A DNA stretch of 19,718 bases from positions 1-19,718 of the forward strand of contig JAQTYS010000016.1 in the NCBI GenBank assembly GCA_028688175.1, given 5' to 3'. The DNA is from Methanothrix sp. GTDB taxonomy: Archaea; Halobacteriota; Methanosarcinia; Methanotrichales; Methanotrichaceae. Shown here piece by piece: positions 10,501 to 16,264 of this stretch. The stretch's first letter is position 1. Each line of letters begins with the position of its first letter. The translations under genes were made by a program, and so were the position numbers. The notes beneath the pieces are model-generated. The model had not been told where the DNA came from and ran no database searches. It saw nothing but the letters and a program-made list of their open reading frames with translations.

Positions 10501-10805
10501 CTGCCGCAAGTCGAATCAATACAACAAGTAGGATCATTGCAGCAAGCTTCATCGCTGCAGCAAGTCGCAGTCCAATCAAAAGCAAAAAGACTCGGATCTA
10601 AACCGGTGGTAAATGAATATGTCTGTCCCGCATAATAAGTAGTTGGAACATCGGCATAAGCTATTGAACACAAAAAAATTATACAAAGTAGCAGAGCCAG
10701 CATCCAAGACAAGGTGACCTTGAAGCTAAGAGATTGCAGTATATTGGCGAAGGATGAATTCGGGGGCATTTGACTGCTTCCTGATATTTCATTGTTTACT
10801 TGCAT
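4566..10805 (-). CDS. Giant secreted SdrD-B / DUF11 repeat surface protein, module B
   Basis: The protein has 2079 residues, with AAGGAGGT seven bases before the ATG. The N terminus is a long hydrophilic leader plus hydrophobic segment (about 30-50, ending AYA). An Ig-like domain follows, interrupted by a Cys-Cys hexapeptide repeat (82-100). Seven SdrD-B-like units run from 154 to 892, then a DUF11 domain (about 895-1000). Next is a charged and mixed region (about 1010-1220, start possibly helical), a DUF11 domain (about 1224-1327) and another DUF11-like segment (1328-1463). Two diverged copies of a beta-rich unit beginning GSGEYASE / GTGNYQSE lie at about 1473-1770. Two more DUF11-like domains (about 1771-2020) and a Cys-rich tail (CFGLNC, CYSC, CASC) end the protein. 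No LPXTG, PGF-CTERM or C-terminal membrane segment is seen. It starts 30 bases after the WPxC-PKD gene, so the two are likely cotranscribed. Probable scaffold, sheath or adhesin. Confidence 0.9.
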   Translation of the reverse strand: MQVNNEISGSSQMPPNSSFANILQSLSFKVTLSWMLALLLCIIFLCSIAYADVPTTYYAGQTYSFTTGLDPSLFAFDWTATCCSDEACCNDPTCCIDSTCGSNAGTDNDPFLWTAPNVKCPTQVTISVIASNKAFLSCKGMAEIKITVLPLSGFSGMKFEDLDGNGARDEGEPGLAGWTINLKSGDTIVATTTTGPDGAYAFTEIAPGTYTVEEVAQSSWSQSYPASPGSHTVTLVSGVAGPNDIDFGNMRATGFGGMKFEDLNGNGARDEGEPGLAGWTINLKSGDTIVATTTTGPDGAYAFTEIAPGTYTVEEVAQSSWSQTYPASPGSHTVTLVSGVAGPNDIDFGNMRATGFGGMKFEDLNGNGARDEGEPGLEGWTINLKSGDTIIATTTTGPDGVYLFTEIAPGTYTVEEVAQSSWSQSYPASPGSHTVTLVSGVAGPTNIDFGNMRATGFGGMKFEDLDGNGVRDESEPGLAGWTINLKSGDTVVATTTTTGPDGAYLFTGIAPGTYTVEEVAQSSWSQTYPASPGSHTVTLVSGVAGPNNIDFGNMRATGFGGMKFEDLDGNGAKDEGEPGLEGWTINLISGDTVVATATTGPDGAYLFTGILPGTYAVEEVVQDGWSRSFPGPFGIYTVTLVSGVPGPTNIDFGNVRTADLSGMKFEDLNGNGAKDEGEPGLEGWTINLKRGNTIVATTTTGPDGAYAFPGIFPGSYIVEEEQRLGWIQTAPLGNIYTAEISSSGQIVVRKSDPGQTVVASTDVDFGNQVIGVDISLSGVKFNDSEGDGSKQGNELLGGWTINLMQGDTVIKSATTSTETATLGSYSFTGILPGTYTLEEVPSFSSDWIQTYPADNKYIVVVSENGQITVTRSDLTEVASNDADFGNKYLGKGVVKSPLEITKTTPDEIINPYSQATFVITVTNIGNIEIHNIQIVDELSPMLEFIPYAYFGDIVIQHTFDGGNLIFDLSPLGSLQPGDSWTLTYNVKLSPDACSAVSKITTLPPILAPDETRLGTMAARSDPSNIMQLIDALSRNKTKLEAKLKSIKKQRDFFDKANATSYSDIKSIAGANYTLKNFTNISNGETLSEVLNKTTGFVVLSEFNRPDKYDLLVTTYGMRREVISDLYTFLPTNETLKIEYNKPDKGYKTYTVRYYATGDTLIIIVDPYGNMISSEYRRTPGLAVPEYLTNCAVAYGNMGELDEEVESNRACVNLGWNCQTGEPVIGLRVSKKADREVAREGETIKYTYTVENIGTVALTSLTLNDDKLGIIVLNDPDPLDPGESRSYYKNYIVKAGDGPNLVNIVTATALDPDGNEVTAKATENVNIVTKCLTKTASPKVARPGDYVTYNITWYEPGDLIVDDYPGGVTFVSASPTPIDDGNNNRWNIDPTKNDGTIIILVQVAQDIGNTSFDMNQGVTGTGFVNVHNDIRTNPLLLKNKATLYTKIAGAYVEKCTAYADVNVGPPQTYVALKEHGSGEYASEDVIKYQNSNRSIQWTKGLTVTHKPTTFSLPNNRDVDFQSKWSEKAEAKNYATGGSTNEEYTHANRISRNSSLKLDENGSTMKTETDFEGVGHIGLVKKDANENRTWNASDIFQSQEDYVGSFSINQKFDEYGKNAEYEKSVNGTGYVSAKRDLGKAQSSYESGTGNYQSEEKISTVVNYIAKDINLTHLPTSYVYTPTFSTSSDIKWKEGMWSKTPTSLISERFSSAENLDLQSTARGLNEMVTEASVTGQADFRTVYKEENDTDEVDQDETYVGEFDIMRKTSLGGVAKYDRPHISLSKMAMVDLLNTTYADYRIIIENNGNRALEPVYVKDVFPTGTEYITSSLRPAELTTSYANWTLPVMGIGSKVIIDLRLNITQEPSNLINRVEAAGNYGNGWTIARNFSVSNLNWLTCCPPQISASKTAWIDSQDPKVVWYSLNLKNREKYTMVAFLMDQIPAFMKLLNTSLEPSENRSNLITWTILDLAPGENRTIVYRAMAESDGVYVNVAHIEAFSVDGPDGAAADVESRVDIGVGGALPSSISSDWQPPTCFGLNCSSQIRSDDWIPCYSCVAGEPGNAMAMPTCASCMSTGDDSLP
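5499..6390 (-). repeat. Diverged internal duplication in the C-terminal third of the giant protein
   Basis: Residues about 1473-1615 and 1641-1770 align by eye. Both begin with G(S/T)G-Y-SE and continue through LTVTHKPTT / INLTHLPTS, a KWSEK / KWKEG block, S-LKL / ENLDL, and end with EDYVGSFSI / ETYVGEFDI. The family was not recognised. The units are rich in Ser, Thr, Asn and Glu, which suggests a beta-strand stalk. Confidence 0.55.
8130..10346 (-). repeat. Seven tandem SdrD-B-like units (303-bp period in units 1-5)
   Basis: Units of about 101 residues begin G(G/S)MKFEDL(D/N)GNG and end DFGN. Units 1-5 (10346-8829) are very similar at the DNA level. Units 1-4 are nearly identical in protein, unit 5 has drifted, and units 6 and 7 (8828-8130) are longer and strongly diverged. 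GWTINL, PGTYTVEE and the acidic DGNGxxDEGE loop recur. The loop resembles the Ca-binding loop of SdrD B repeats (established for that family; binding here is inferred). Unit 4 has one extra Thr from an added ACC triplet. Confidence 0.9.
10506..10562 (-). repeat. Cys-Cys hexapeptide microrepeat in the giant protein
   Basis: Residues 82-100 read as CCSDEA, CCNDPT, CCIDST and a final C: three units of an 18-bp period with Cys pairs at 82/83, 88/89 and 94/95, and a seventh Cys at 100. It sits inside an Ig-like domain between the TFxW-type strand and the LWTAP strand. The module A paralogue has no such insert. Confidence 0.75.
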
Positions 10806-10835
10806 ATCGTTTACCTCCTTGAACTCTTTGGCTCA

Positions 10836-12395
10836 TCACGGGAAAAGGACCTCAATCGATGGCTGTGGTATCGGACGAATGTCTATCGTAACACTGTTTG
10901 AGGATGAAGCCCCAGGGCAAGTACCGGTAGCTGTCAGGGTAATTGTGACTGATCCTGCCGCAACGTCATCTGTGCTTGGTGTGTAGATTGTGTTAAGTTC
11001 AGTTGCTGCTGAAAATATACCTGTACCGGATGTTGTCCAGAGATAAGAAGCATCGCCACCTGTATTTGTGCCGGCAAGAGGTACAGTGCCAGCGTTCTCG
11101 CAGATGATCTGTGGAGGTCCAGCAGATACGACTGGATCTTGAAGGACAGTAACAGATGTAGTTGCCTCTGACTGGCAACCAGTCGGATCGGTAATGGTCA
11201 ATTTATAAACGCCATCGTTTGCGGAAGTTGCAGGGCTTATGGTCGGACTCTGAAGATTGCTGGTATAACCGTTTGGCCCTGTCCAAGAATAACTATTCAT
11301 GCCATCTGGACCGCCTATTAACTGGATGGTTGAGCCTTCACAAACGGGCGAATTGGAACTGGCTGTTGCCTGATTTGCAGGATTGACTATGACACTTTTC
11401 GTCACTGTATTAGTGCATCCGTGCGAATCTGTAACAGTAAGTTTTACGGATTTTGTTCCCGCTGAGGAAAATGTATATTCTGGATTTTGCAGACTACTGT
11501 CTTGAGTGTTATCACCGTTGAAATCCCAGCTCCATCCAGTGATTGTTGCAGTCACACCACTGGTGGCAACCGCTGTCGATTGATCAGTGAAATGGACTTT
11601 GTATCCGCATAACTGGTTATATATAAAATCTGCCACCGGGTGTGCCCACACGTATACATCATGAGTTGATGTTGATGTTATGCCCTTTTCGTCCGTTACA
11701 GTTAGAGTAACCGTCTTCTTTCCGGCTGTAGTATAAGTATGGGATGGGTTTTGCAGATTTGAGGTTCCATCCCCAAAATTCCATGCCCATGAGCTATAAG
11801 GAAGGTATCCTCCAGTAGTTGTATCTGTAAATTGAATTGCATTTCCCAAACAAGTATTAGAGGCAGTAAAGTCTGCAATAAGGGGGGGTGGGATGATGAT
11901 TGGCCCAGCGTTTTGATAGCATTTGGATGGCTGATATGCCTGATCACAGTCGCATGGTGGAACGATGGCCGGCTTTTTGCAGGTAGGACACGTGGTACCT
12001 TGATCGGATGCAGCCCATTGTGCATATATATTTCTTAAATCCACCGTTTGTCCACAAATGTAACTGATTGTGGCTAGCTTTACATCACCTGTACTGCCAG
12101 TTATTGTAGTCAGCCAGGTAAAATGGTTTGCCTCATAGAGTATTCCGTTGGTATAGATATCAACTACAGTATATGGACAATATCTACCATTAGCATTAAC
12201 CGCAAAAGTACCCCATAGCTCGGTAGTAGTACTGGTACCTGGTGTGCATTTTGTTGATGATACTTGCCATAATTTTACGAGGGAGACATCATTTGCAGTA
12301 CAACCTGTGTTGCACCTTGGCCATCCTGCTTCTACCTGGTAAATTTGGATAAAACATAATAAAGAGATTAGCAATAGTACTGTTGACCCTTTCAT
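10836..12395 (-). CDS. Secreted WPxC-domain protein with PKD and Ig-like domains, module B
   Basis: The protein has 519 residues, with GGAGG about nine bases before the ATG. The signal peptide is 1-23 (core VLLLISLLCFI, then VEA). Residues 24-140 form the WPxC domain shared with 1311-2159: WPRCNTGC, DVSLVKLW, VVDIYTNGILY, ISYICGQTVDLRN, CPTC. A short Cys-rich linker (CDCDQAYQPSKC) follows. Two PKD domains span 172-249 and 252-338, with signatures WAWNFGDGTS, PSHTYTTAG and WSWDFNGDNT, PEYTFSSAG. Two Ig-like domains (about 339-417 and 418-508) close the protein, ending PQPSIEVLFP with tandem TGA stops. The module A copy lacks the PKD domains. It lies 30 bases before the giant gene, so they probably form one operon. 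PKD domains commonly mediate surface protein or glycan contacts; the specific role here is unknown. Confidence 0.88.
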   Translation of the reverse strand: MKGSTVLLLISLLCFIQIYQVEAGWPRCNTGCTANDVSLVKLWQVSSTKCTPGTSTTTELWGTFAVNANGRYCPYTVVDIYTNGILYEANHFTWLTTITGSTGDVKLATISYICGQTVDLRNIYAQWAASDQGTTCPTCKKPAIVPPCDCDQAYQPSKCYQNAGPIIIPPPLIADFTASNTCLGNAIQFTDTTTGGYLPYSSWAWNFGDGTSNLQNPSHTYTTAGKKTVTLTVTDEKGITSTSTHDVYVWAHPVADFIYNQLCGYKVHFTDQSTAVATSGVTATITGWSWDFNGDNTQDSSLQNPEYTFSSAGTKSVKLTVTDSHGCTNTVTKSVIVNPANQATASSNSPVCEGSTIQLIGGPDGMNSYSWTGPNGYTSNLQSPTISPATSANDGVYKLTITDPTGCQSEATTSVTVLQDPVVSAGPPQIICENAGTVPLAGTNTGGDASYLWTTSGTGIFSAATELNTIYTPSTDDVAAGSVTITLTATGTCPGASSSNSVTIDIRPIPQPSIEVLFP

Positions 12396-12462
12396 GATGC
12401 GGTCCCTCCAAAGCCTTTTATCAAATGTCCTAATCTACTCTTGAGTTCTGGCTGTTCTCTTC

Positions 12463-12472
12463 TATAGTTATA
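12463..12472 (-). promoter_or_regulatory. Possible box A for the WPxC-PKD and giant-protein genes
   Basis: On the minus strand the sequence reads TATAACTATA about 68 bases before the ATG at 12395. It is an imperfect box A, but a separate promoter is plausible because a hairpin with a T-rich tail lies between this gene and the one upstream. Confidence 0.25.
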
Positions 12473-12533
12473 CCTAGAGTTGCACGCAATAACCCACATT
12501 CTAATGCGAACTATTTGTGCCCATCCCTCCATG

Positions 12534-12579
12534 AAAAAGAGAGAAATGTAGGCGCTGGTGCTCGACAACACGCAGCGCC
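12534..12579 (-). terminator. Hairpin with pyrimidine tail after the module B Ig-like gene
   Basis: GGCGCTG (12551-12557) pairs with CAGCGCC (12573-12579), and GTG/CAC extends the stem after a bulge. On the minus strand the stem lies just after the stop at 12591 and is followed by a T-rich stretch (complement of 12534-12546). It may stop or reduce transcription into the next gene. Confidence 0.55.
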
Positions 12580-12590
12580 ATTTAAGCCAT

Positions 12591-13313
12591 CTAGGTGCTC
12601 AAACTAACAGAGAGTTCAGGTACCCAATGCAGGTTGAAGGTCTTCGTACAAGAGTACAGCGGTATCGACTCGCCTCCATGCGCAGTGGTAATCTGAGTTA
12701 CATCCAGCCTTACCGAATTTTCCGTGGTCGGTGTCACAGAGTCTGGAATGACAAAGGGCAAAACACCTAAATCCGGATCATAGCATGGGCCGGTGGAGAC
12801 AGTTTGTGTTGCAGTGGATGGTACATACCAACTGAAGACTATCGAGGAGGGCTCTTTATCCCATGGAATAGCCCATGCAGTAGGATCTCCTCCGCAAGAG
12901 TCATACCAGCACCAACTAGGTGAGTCCTCTGTGCAATAATTTTCGTCTACCGTTGGACAGCATTCTTTCACATGCAAGTTTATGGTTTGCTCCGCTTTAC
13001 AATTAGTTGGAACTAGACTGTCGGCAACCAAGACATCTAGAGTATAATCCCCTGCCGTAGATGGAGCATCAAAGACCAGAGGATTTTGCGAAAGGTCGGA
13101 AAGTGGCACGCCATTTTCGCTAATGGCCCAGTTTGCATCCCACAAGTAAATATATTGTCCACCGCTCGTGCCCGGGCTGGCGGATAAGCTGACATGCTCA
13201 TTCACAAAGATGGTCAAATCAATCGAAGCAACCACCGCACCGCCCAGGCTGATAAGCGATATCATTGCCACAATAGACAGTGCTATTATTTTTATTCTTG
13301 TCCCGATCATCAT
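12591..13313 (-). CDS. Secreted Ig-like cysteine-rich protein, module B
   Basis: The protein has 240 residues. AGGAGG lies five bases before the ATG at 13313 (a second ATG follows directly). The signal peptide is about 1-30 (core IIALSIVAMISLISLGG, then VAS). The mature part has a first beta-sandwich domain (31-115, IYLWDANW, GDYTLDVLVAD). A Cys-rich linker follows (ECCPTVDENYCTED, WCWYDSCGGD, about 117-142), then a second beta domain (about 145-235, IVFSWYVPS, CTKTFNLHW). No enzyme motif, C-terminal anchor or lipobox is present. It occupies the module position of 2312-3070 but is only weakly similar to it. It is the first gene of the leftward set, divergent from the NodB-like gene. Function unknown; exported by the signal peptide. 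Confidence 0.8.
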   Translation of the reverse strand: MMIGTRIKIIALSIVAMISLISLGGAVVASIDLTIFVNEHVSLSASPGTSGGQYIYLWDANWAISENGVPLSDLSQNPLVFDAPSTAGDYTLDVLVADSLVPTNCKAEQTINLHVKECCPTVDENYCTEDSPSWCWYDSCGGDPTAWAIPWDKEPSSIVFSWYVPSTATQTVSTGPCYDPDLGVLPFVIPDSVTPTTENSVRLDVTQITTAHGGESIPLYSCTKTFNLHWVPELSVSLST

Positions 13314-13557
13314 CCTTTCCTCCTAATATACTTGCTCCAACTGTTTTAGCATGCAATCGGATCAAATAACTTCTCACACTTATTTCCATTAATGGTTAAT
13401 AAAGCTATTCATGCGGCCTTGTGGCAGGACAGAATGCCGCTCAACCATAGCATCTGAAACTCGCCATGATCTTGCTGCAACTATAGGCTTTGTTTTGTAT
13501 TTATGATTATCGAACTAAAAATTCTGACCCTAAAGCAGCTTACATCCGGGAATTGGA

Positions 13558-13591
13558 GCAAAATTTTGCAAGTCCATACAAAATTTTGTAT
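13558..13591. promoter_or_regulatory. Twin perfect palindromes sharing a CAAAATTTTG core
   Basis: GCAAAATTTTGC (13558-13569) and ATACAAAATTTTGTAT (13576-13591) are exact palindromes with the same 10-base core. Their centres are 20 bases apart, close to two helical turns. A looser copy, CAAATCTTTG, is centred 32 bases further on. This layout fits binding sites for a dimeric regulator (inference). TATAATTA (13589-13596) overlaps the second site and could be a TATA element. Confidence 0.5.
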
Positions 13592-13671
13592 AATTAATTT
13601 TTTGCCGCTACAAATCTTTGCAAATTCCCTATACGAGAATGTCTCTATTGAGATCTCTCCTTAATCTGTCC

Positions 13672-13685
13672 CAGAATGCATTCTG
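13672..13685. promoter_or_regulatory. 14-bp perfect palindrome CAGAATGCATTCTG
   Basis: This is an exact dyad 92 bases before the NodB-like start. A half-site CAGAATGC also occurs at 13430-13437. It may be an operator, but there is no match to a known site that I can name. Confidence 0.3.
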
Positions 13686-13777
13686 AGATTCGAAATAAGA
13701 TAGAAATGATTATTAAGTAATAAGTAATGTATGACAATTGAAAAAGAAAGAATCAAGTTATATAAGGAGGATAAATA

Positions 13778-14782
13778 ATGAGATCTTGGATCTTTTTGGG
13801 AATGCTGGCATTTTTTATGATAACGATGTTGGGCACATCACAATCCTCAGATGAAACGACATTGGTCAACCTAATGATTGAATCGGGGATGCCGGCGTCG
13901 GCCGCCGAGGAACAGGTAAAAACTGAGGTAATGAATCTCTCAAATGTATATAAAACGATAAATGAGAGAGGCTTGGTGGCAACGATCTTTCCAACTCAAG
14001 ATGTAGTAAAATCATATGGAAATCTGCTCCTCACTCGCATAGGTTCAGACTCTGAATTTGAGCTGGCAATGACTGGAAATCATTCCAATGAGAAGCTCAG
14101 CTCTATGTCCTTTGCTGAACAGAGCATTATGCTGAAAAGATCGAAACAGTATGTGGAAAGCTGCAAGATCTGCGGCAAGAATGAGATAAATGTCACCGGC
14201 TTTATGCCTCCGTCCTTCGATCAGAACAAGGATACATACAGGATACTTGAGGGATTGGACATCCTGTACAATGCCGGTTTCCAGGCAGGACTTCTGTTTG
14301 CACCCGGACATGAGAGAGACGTCTGGCCATACAAATTAGAAGGCTACAGCTTCTATGCTGTGCCGGTGAGCACATACGATCTATCCGACAAGATTATGGT
14401 ACTCAAGGACAGCTCCTTCAAAGACAATGGCTTTAGCGCTACCCAATGGTATGATGCTCTGATAGGCAAGTTCAACGAGATCCAAGGTAAAGATGAGCCT
14501 CTGATAGTAGTCCTGACCACATCGGTTTCCGGTTCAGGAGACTATCTGGATTCATTAAGCAGTTTCCTGGATTATGCGACCTCCAAGAAAGCCAGATTTG
14601 TAACTACAGCCAATCTGGTATCTTTGGCAAAAGCCGGATCGCATGATCCATCCCTCTTGCCAACTAACGTATCCAGAGAATGCCTAACCTGCGGCCAGGA
14701 TGAAAACCTCTTCAATATAACTGCATCCATTAACAGAGTCGCTCCTGCAGCCAACAACACAACCCAGATCATGACTTCATAA
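13778..14782 (+). CDS. Secreted NodB-like (polysaccharide deacetylase fold) protein with CxxC motifs, module B; metal site missing
   Basis: The protein has 334 residues, with AAGGAGG seven bases before the ATG. The signal peptide is about 1-23. It is the clear paralogue of 3337-4419 over most of its length: LVATIFPTQDVV (66-77), FELAMTGNHSNEKLSSMS (94-111), GFMPPSFDQN (141-150), YNAGFQAG, APGHERDVWPY (175-185), FYAVPVSTY, SGSGDYLD, ARFVTT. The first catalytic Asp pair of deacetylases is replaced (NLMIESGMP), and only one His (102) remains in the second motif. Standard NodB hydrolysis is therefore unlikely. CxxC pairs lie at 129/132 and 302/305. The tail carries several N-glycosylation-type sequons (NVS, NIT, NNT). 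It is divergent from the Ig-like gene and ends in a strong terminator. Role inferred: glycan binding or assembly of the surface structure. Confidence 0.82.
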   Translation: MRSWIFLGMLAFFMITMLGTSQSSDETTLVNLMIESGMPASAAEEQVKTEVMNLSNVYKTINERGLVATIFPTQDVVKSYGNLLLTRIGSDSEFELAMTGNHSNEKLSSMSFAEQSIMLKRSKQYVESCKICGKNEINVTGFMPPSFDQNKDTYRILEGLDILYNAGFQAGLLFAPGHERDVWPYKLEGYSFYAVPVSTYDLSDKIMVLKDSSFKDNGFSATQWYDALIGKFNEIQGKDEPLIVVLTTSVSGSGDYLDSLSSFLDYATSKKARFVTTANLVSLAKAGSHDPSLLPTNVSRECLTCGQDENLFNITASINRVAPAANNTTQIMTS

Positions 14783-14822
14783 GATGAAGCAGCTCCTAAA
14801 CGAGAAAACCGGGGCTCGATAT

Positions 14823-14854
14823 AGCACCGCTCTTTCCTTAGCGGTGCTTTTTTT
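14823..14854 (+). terminator. Strong hairpin and T-tract terminator closing module B
   Basis: AGCACCGCT (14823-14831) and AGCGGTGCT (14840-14848) form a perfect 9-bp stem with an 8-base loop, followed by a run of seven Ts (14848-14854). It lies 41 bases after the NodB-like stop and separates the module from the CNNM operon. Confidence 0.85.
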
Positions 14855-14884
14855 ATTCAGGGTATGCATTCAATCCGGCGAAGC

Positions 14885-14918
14885 TATAAATAACTCCCCT
14901 ATTGTTTAACTTATAAAT
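14885..14918 (+). promoter_or_regulatory. Two box A candidates for the CNNM-kinase-queC operon
   Basis: TATAAATA (14885-14892) matches the archaeal consensus and TTATAAAT (14911-14918) lies 26 bases further on. Starts about 25 bases downstream of each would give leaders of about 65 or 40 bases. Which one is used cannot be told from the sequence. Confidence 0.5.
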
Positions 14919-14977
14919 GAACCGCCGGGGATTTTATGAAAGAAATGCAGGGAAATGGATGACGAGGGCATTCAATC

Positions 14978-16264
14978 ATGCTCACTGAAATACTGATCAT
15001 CTTTCTTCTGTTCCTGGCCAATGGCGCGTTTTCCATGGCCGAGATGGCTGTGGTCTCCTCCAGCAAGGCCCGGCTCAGGGCATGGGTGGAGGAGGGCCAT
15101 GCAGGTGCAAAGGCAGCCCTGGAGCTGGCTGAAAATCCCAATCGTCTCCTCTCTGCCGTGCAGACCGGCATAACTCTCATTACTACCCTGACAGGAGCCT
15201 ACGGAGGCGCCACAATCGCTGACGAGCTGGCTTCTTACTTCGCTGCCGTTCCGGCTCTCTCTCCTTACAGCGGTGGCTTGGCCCTGGTTGCCGTCGTCCT
15301 GATGATCACATTTTTCAGTTTGGTAATTGGTGAACTGGTCCCCAAGAGAATCGCGCTCAGCAATTCAGAGCGCTTCGCATCTCTCGCAGCTGCCCCATTA
15401 GCAGCATTCTCCCGTCTTGTCTCTCCTGCGGTTATCCTGCTAAGTTTTTGCACCGACCTGATGCTGAGGGCTCTGGGTGTGAAGGCCTACACCGAACCTG
15501 CTGTGACCGAAGAGGAGATTCGTATCCTGATCGACCAGGGAACGACGGCTGGTGTGATCGAGGAAGAGGAGCAGGAAATTATGGAGAGGGTCTTCTCATT
15601 GGGAGACCGGAGAGTAAACTCCATCATGACTCCCAGAGGCGATATCGTGTGGCTGGACATCGATGATTCTCCCGCAGAGATTTGTCGTAAGATTGCAGGT
15701 GGGGCATACTCCATGTTTCCGGTCTGTCGCAATAAGCTTGATAATGTCCTGGGAGTAGTTCAATCCAAGGATCTGCTCAGCTGCAAACTATCAGACGAAA
15801 AGGTTGACCTTAAAGCGTCTCTCCTGCCGCCTCTTTTTGTGCCGGAGAGCATGAGGGCTCTTAAAGTGCTGGAGAAATTCAAGCAGACGGGAATTCATTT
15901 GGCCATTGTTCTGGATGAGTATGGGTCGGTGCAGGGAATAGTAGCCTTGGTAGATCTCCTGGAAGGACTGGTGGGAGACATACCGCACATTGATGAGCTG
16001 GCAGAGCCACAAGTAGTGAAGAGGCAGGACGGCTCTTGGTTGGTGGATGGATCTCTGCCGGTGGATGACTTCAAAGAGTTGGTTGATCCGGCAGGGCTGC
16101 CTGAGGAGGAAGAAAGTCAATACATAACCTTGGGCGGATTTGTGATGACGCATTTGGAGAAGATACCAGCTACAGGTGATCACTTCGAGTGGGGAGGCTA
16201 CCGTTTTGAGGTTGTGGACATGGATGAGAGGAAAGTAGACAAGATTCTGGTAACATCATTATGA
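14978..16264 (+). CDS. CNNM / CorC-family membrane protein (DUF21, CBS pair, CorC_HlyC domain), probable divalent cation transporter
   Basis: The protein has 428 residues, the normal length for the family. A DUF21 membrane domain covers about 1-190 with hydrophobic segments at 1-25, 60-85, 98-120 and 132-160. It shows the typical FSMAEMAVVSSSKARL and IGELVPKRIAL motifs. A CBS pair follows (about 205-330; SIMTPRGDIVWLD, GIHLAIVLDEYGSVQGIV), then a C-terminal CorC_HlyC (FAD-type PCMH-like) domain (about 345-427; DGSLPVDDF, TLGGFVM, GGYRFEVVDMD). Family members in bacteria, archaea (CorB) and animals (CNNM) move or regulate Mg2+; the old name 'hemolysin C' is misleading. GAGGG lies about nine bases before the ATG. 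It is the first gene of an operon, and its TGA overlaps the ATG of the histidine kinase. The transported ion is inferred from the family. Confidence 0.9.
   Translation: MLTEILIIFLLFLANGAFSMAEMAVVSSSKARLRAWVEEGHAGAKAALELAENPNRLLSAVQTGITLITTLTGAYGGATIADELASYFAAVPALSPYSGGLALVAVVLMITFFSLVIGELVPKRIALSNSERFASLAAAPLAAFSRLVSPAVILLSFCTDLMLRALGVKAYTEPAVTEEEIRILIDQGTTAGVIEEEEQEIMERVFSLGDRRVNSIMTPRGDIVWLDIDDSPAEICRKIAGGAYSMFPVCRNKLDNVLGVVQSKDLLSCKLSDEKVDLKASLLPPLFVPESMRALKVLEKFKQTGIHLAIVLDEYGSVQGIVALVDLLEGLVGDIPHIDELAEPQVVKRQDGSWLVDGSLPVDDFKELVDPAGLPEEEESQYITLGGFVMTHLEKIPATGDHFEWGGYRFEVVDMDERKVDKILVTSL

Larger units (their letters stand above)
13314..13777. promoter_or_regulatory. Palindrome-rich divergent intergenic region of module B (464 bp)
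   Basis: No credible gene is seen. The region holds divergent control sequences: a leftward TATA-like TTTATTAA (complement of 13396-13403), the twin palindromes at 13558-13591, a third related site CAAATCTTTG (13611-13620), and the palindrome at 13672-13685. A rightward ATTATTAA stretch near 13709-13716 could serve as box A, giving a leader of about 40 bases for the NodB-like gene. Confidence 0.5.
1..14782. repeat. Tandem duplication of a four-gene secreted-protein module (copy A 1-4419, copy B 4566-14782)
   Basis: Two adjacent blocks have the same gene order and orientation: SdrD-B/DUF11 protein (-), WPxC-domain protein (-), Ig-like protein (-), NodB-like protein (+). Homology is clear for three of the four pairs. 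The NodB-like pair shares long blocks such as PPSFDQN, AGFQAG and YAVPVSTY. The SdrD/DUF11 pair shares ELSPMLEFIPYAY and PLGSLQPG. The WPxC pair shares WPxC, DVSV/DVSL and a closing xLRxxxxxW block. The Ig-like pair is only weakly alike (a shared CTED motif and similar layout). Copy A is cut by the window start, so its full extent is unknown. The copies are too diverged to be a recent duplication or an assembly artefact. Confidence 0.85.

Noticed and set aside
8622..10635. Series of similar + strand reading frames of about 63-206 codons across the repeat array
   Set aside because: They recur with the 303-bp period as antisense shadows of the SdrD-B units; they lack their own promoters and ribosome binding sites.
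10836..10838. WPxC-PKD gene as a frameshifted part of the giant gene
   Set aside because: It ends in tandem TGA stops, and the giant gene has its own strong Shine-Dalgarno site and signal peptide, so they are separate genes.
1..14782. Mobile element origin of the duplicated module
   Set aside because: No transposase, integrase, terminal inverted repeats or tRNA attachment site is visible in or between the copies.
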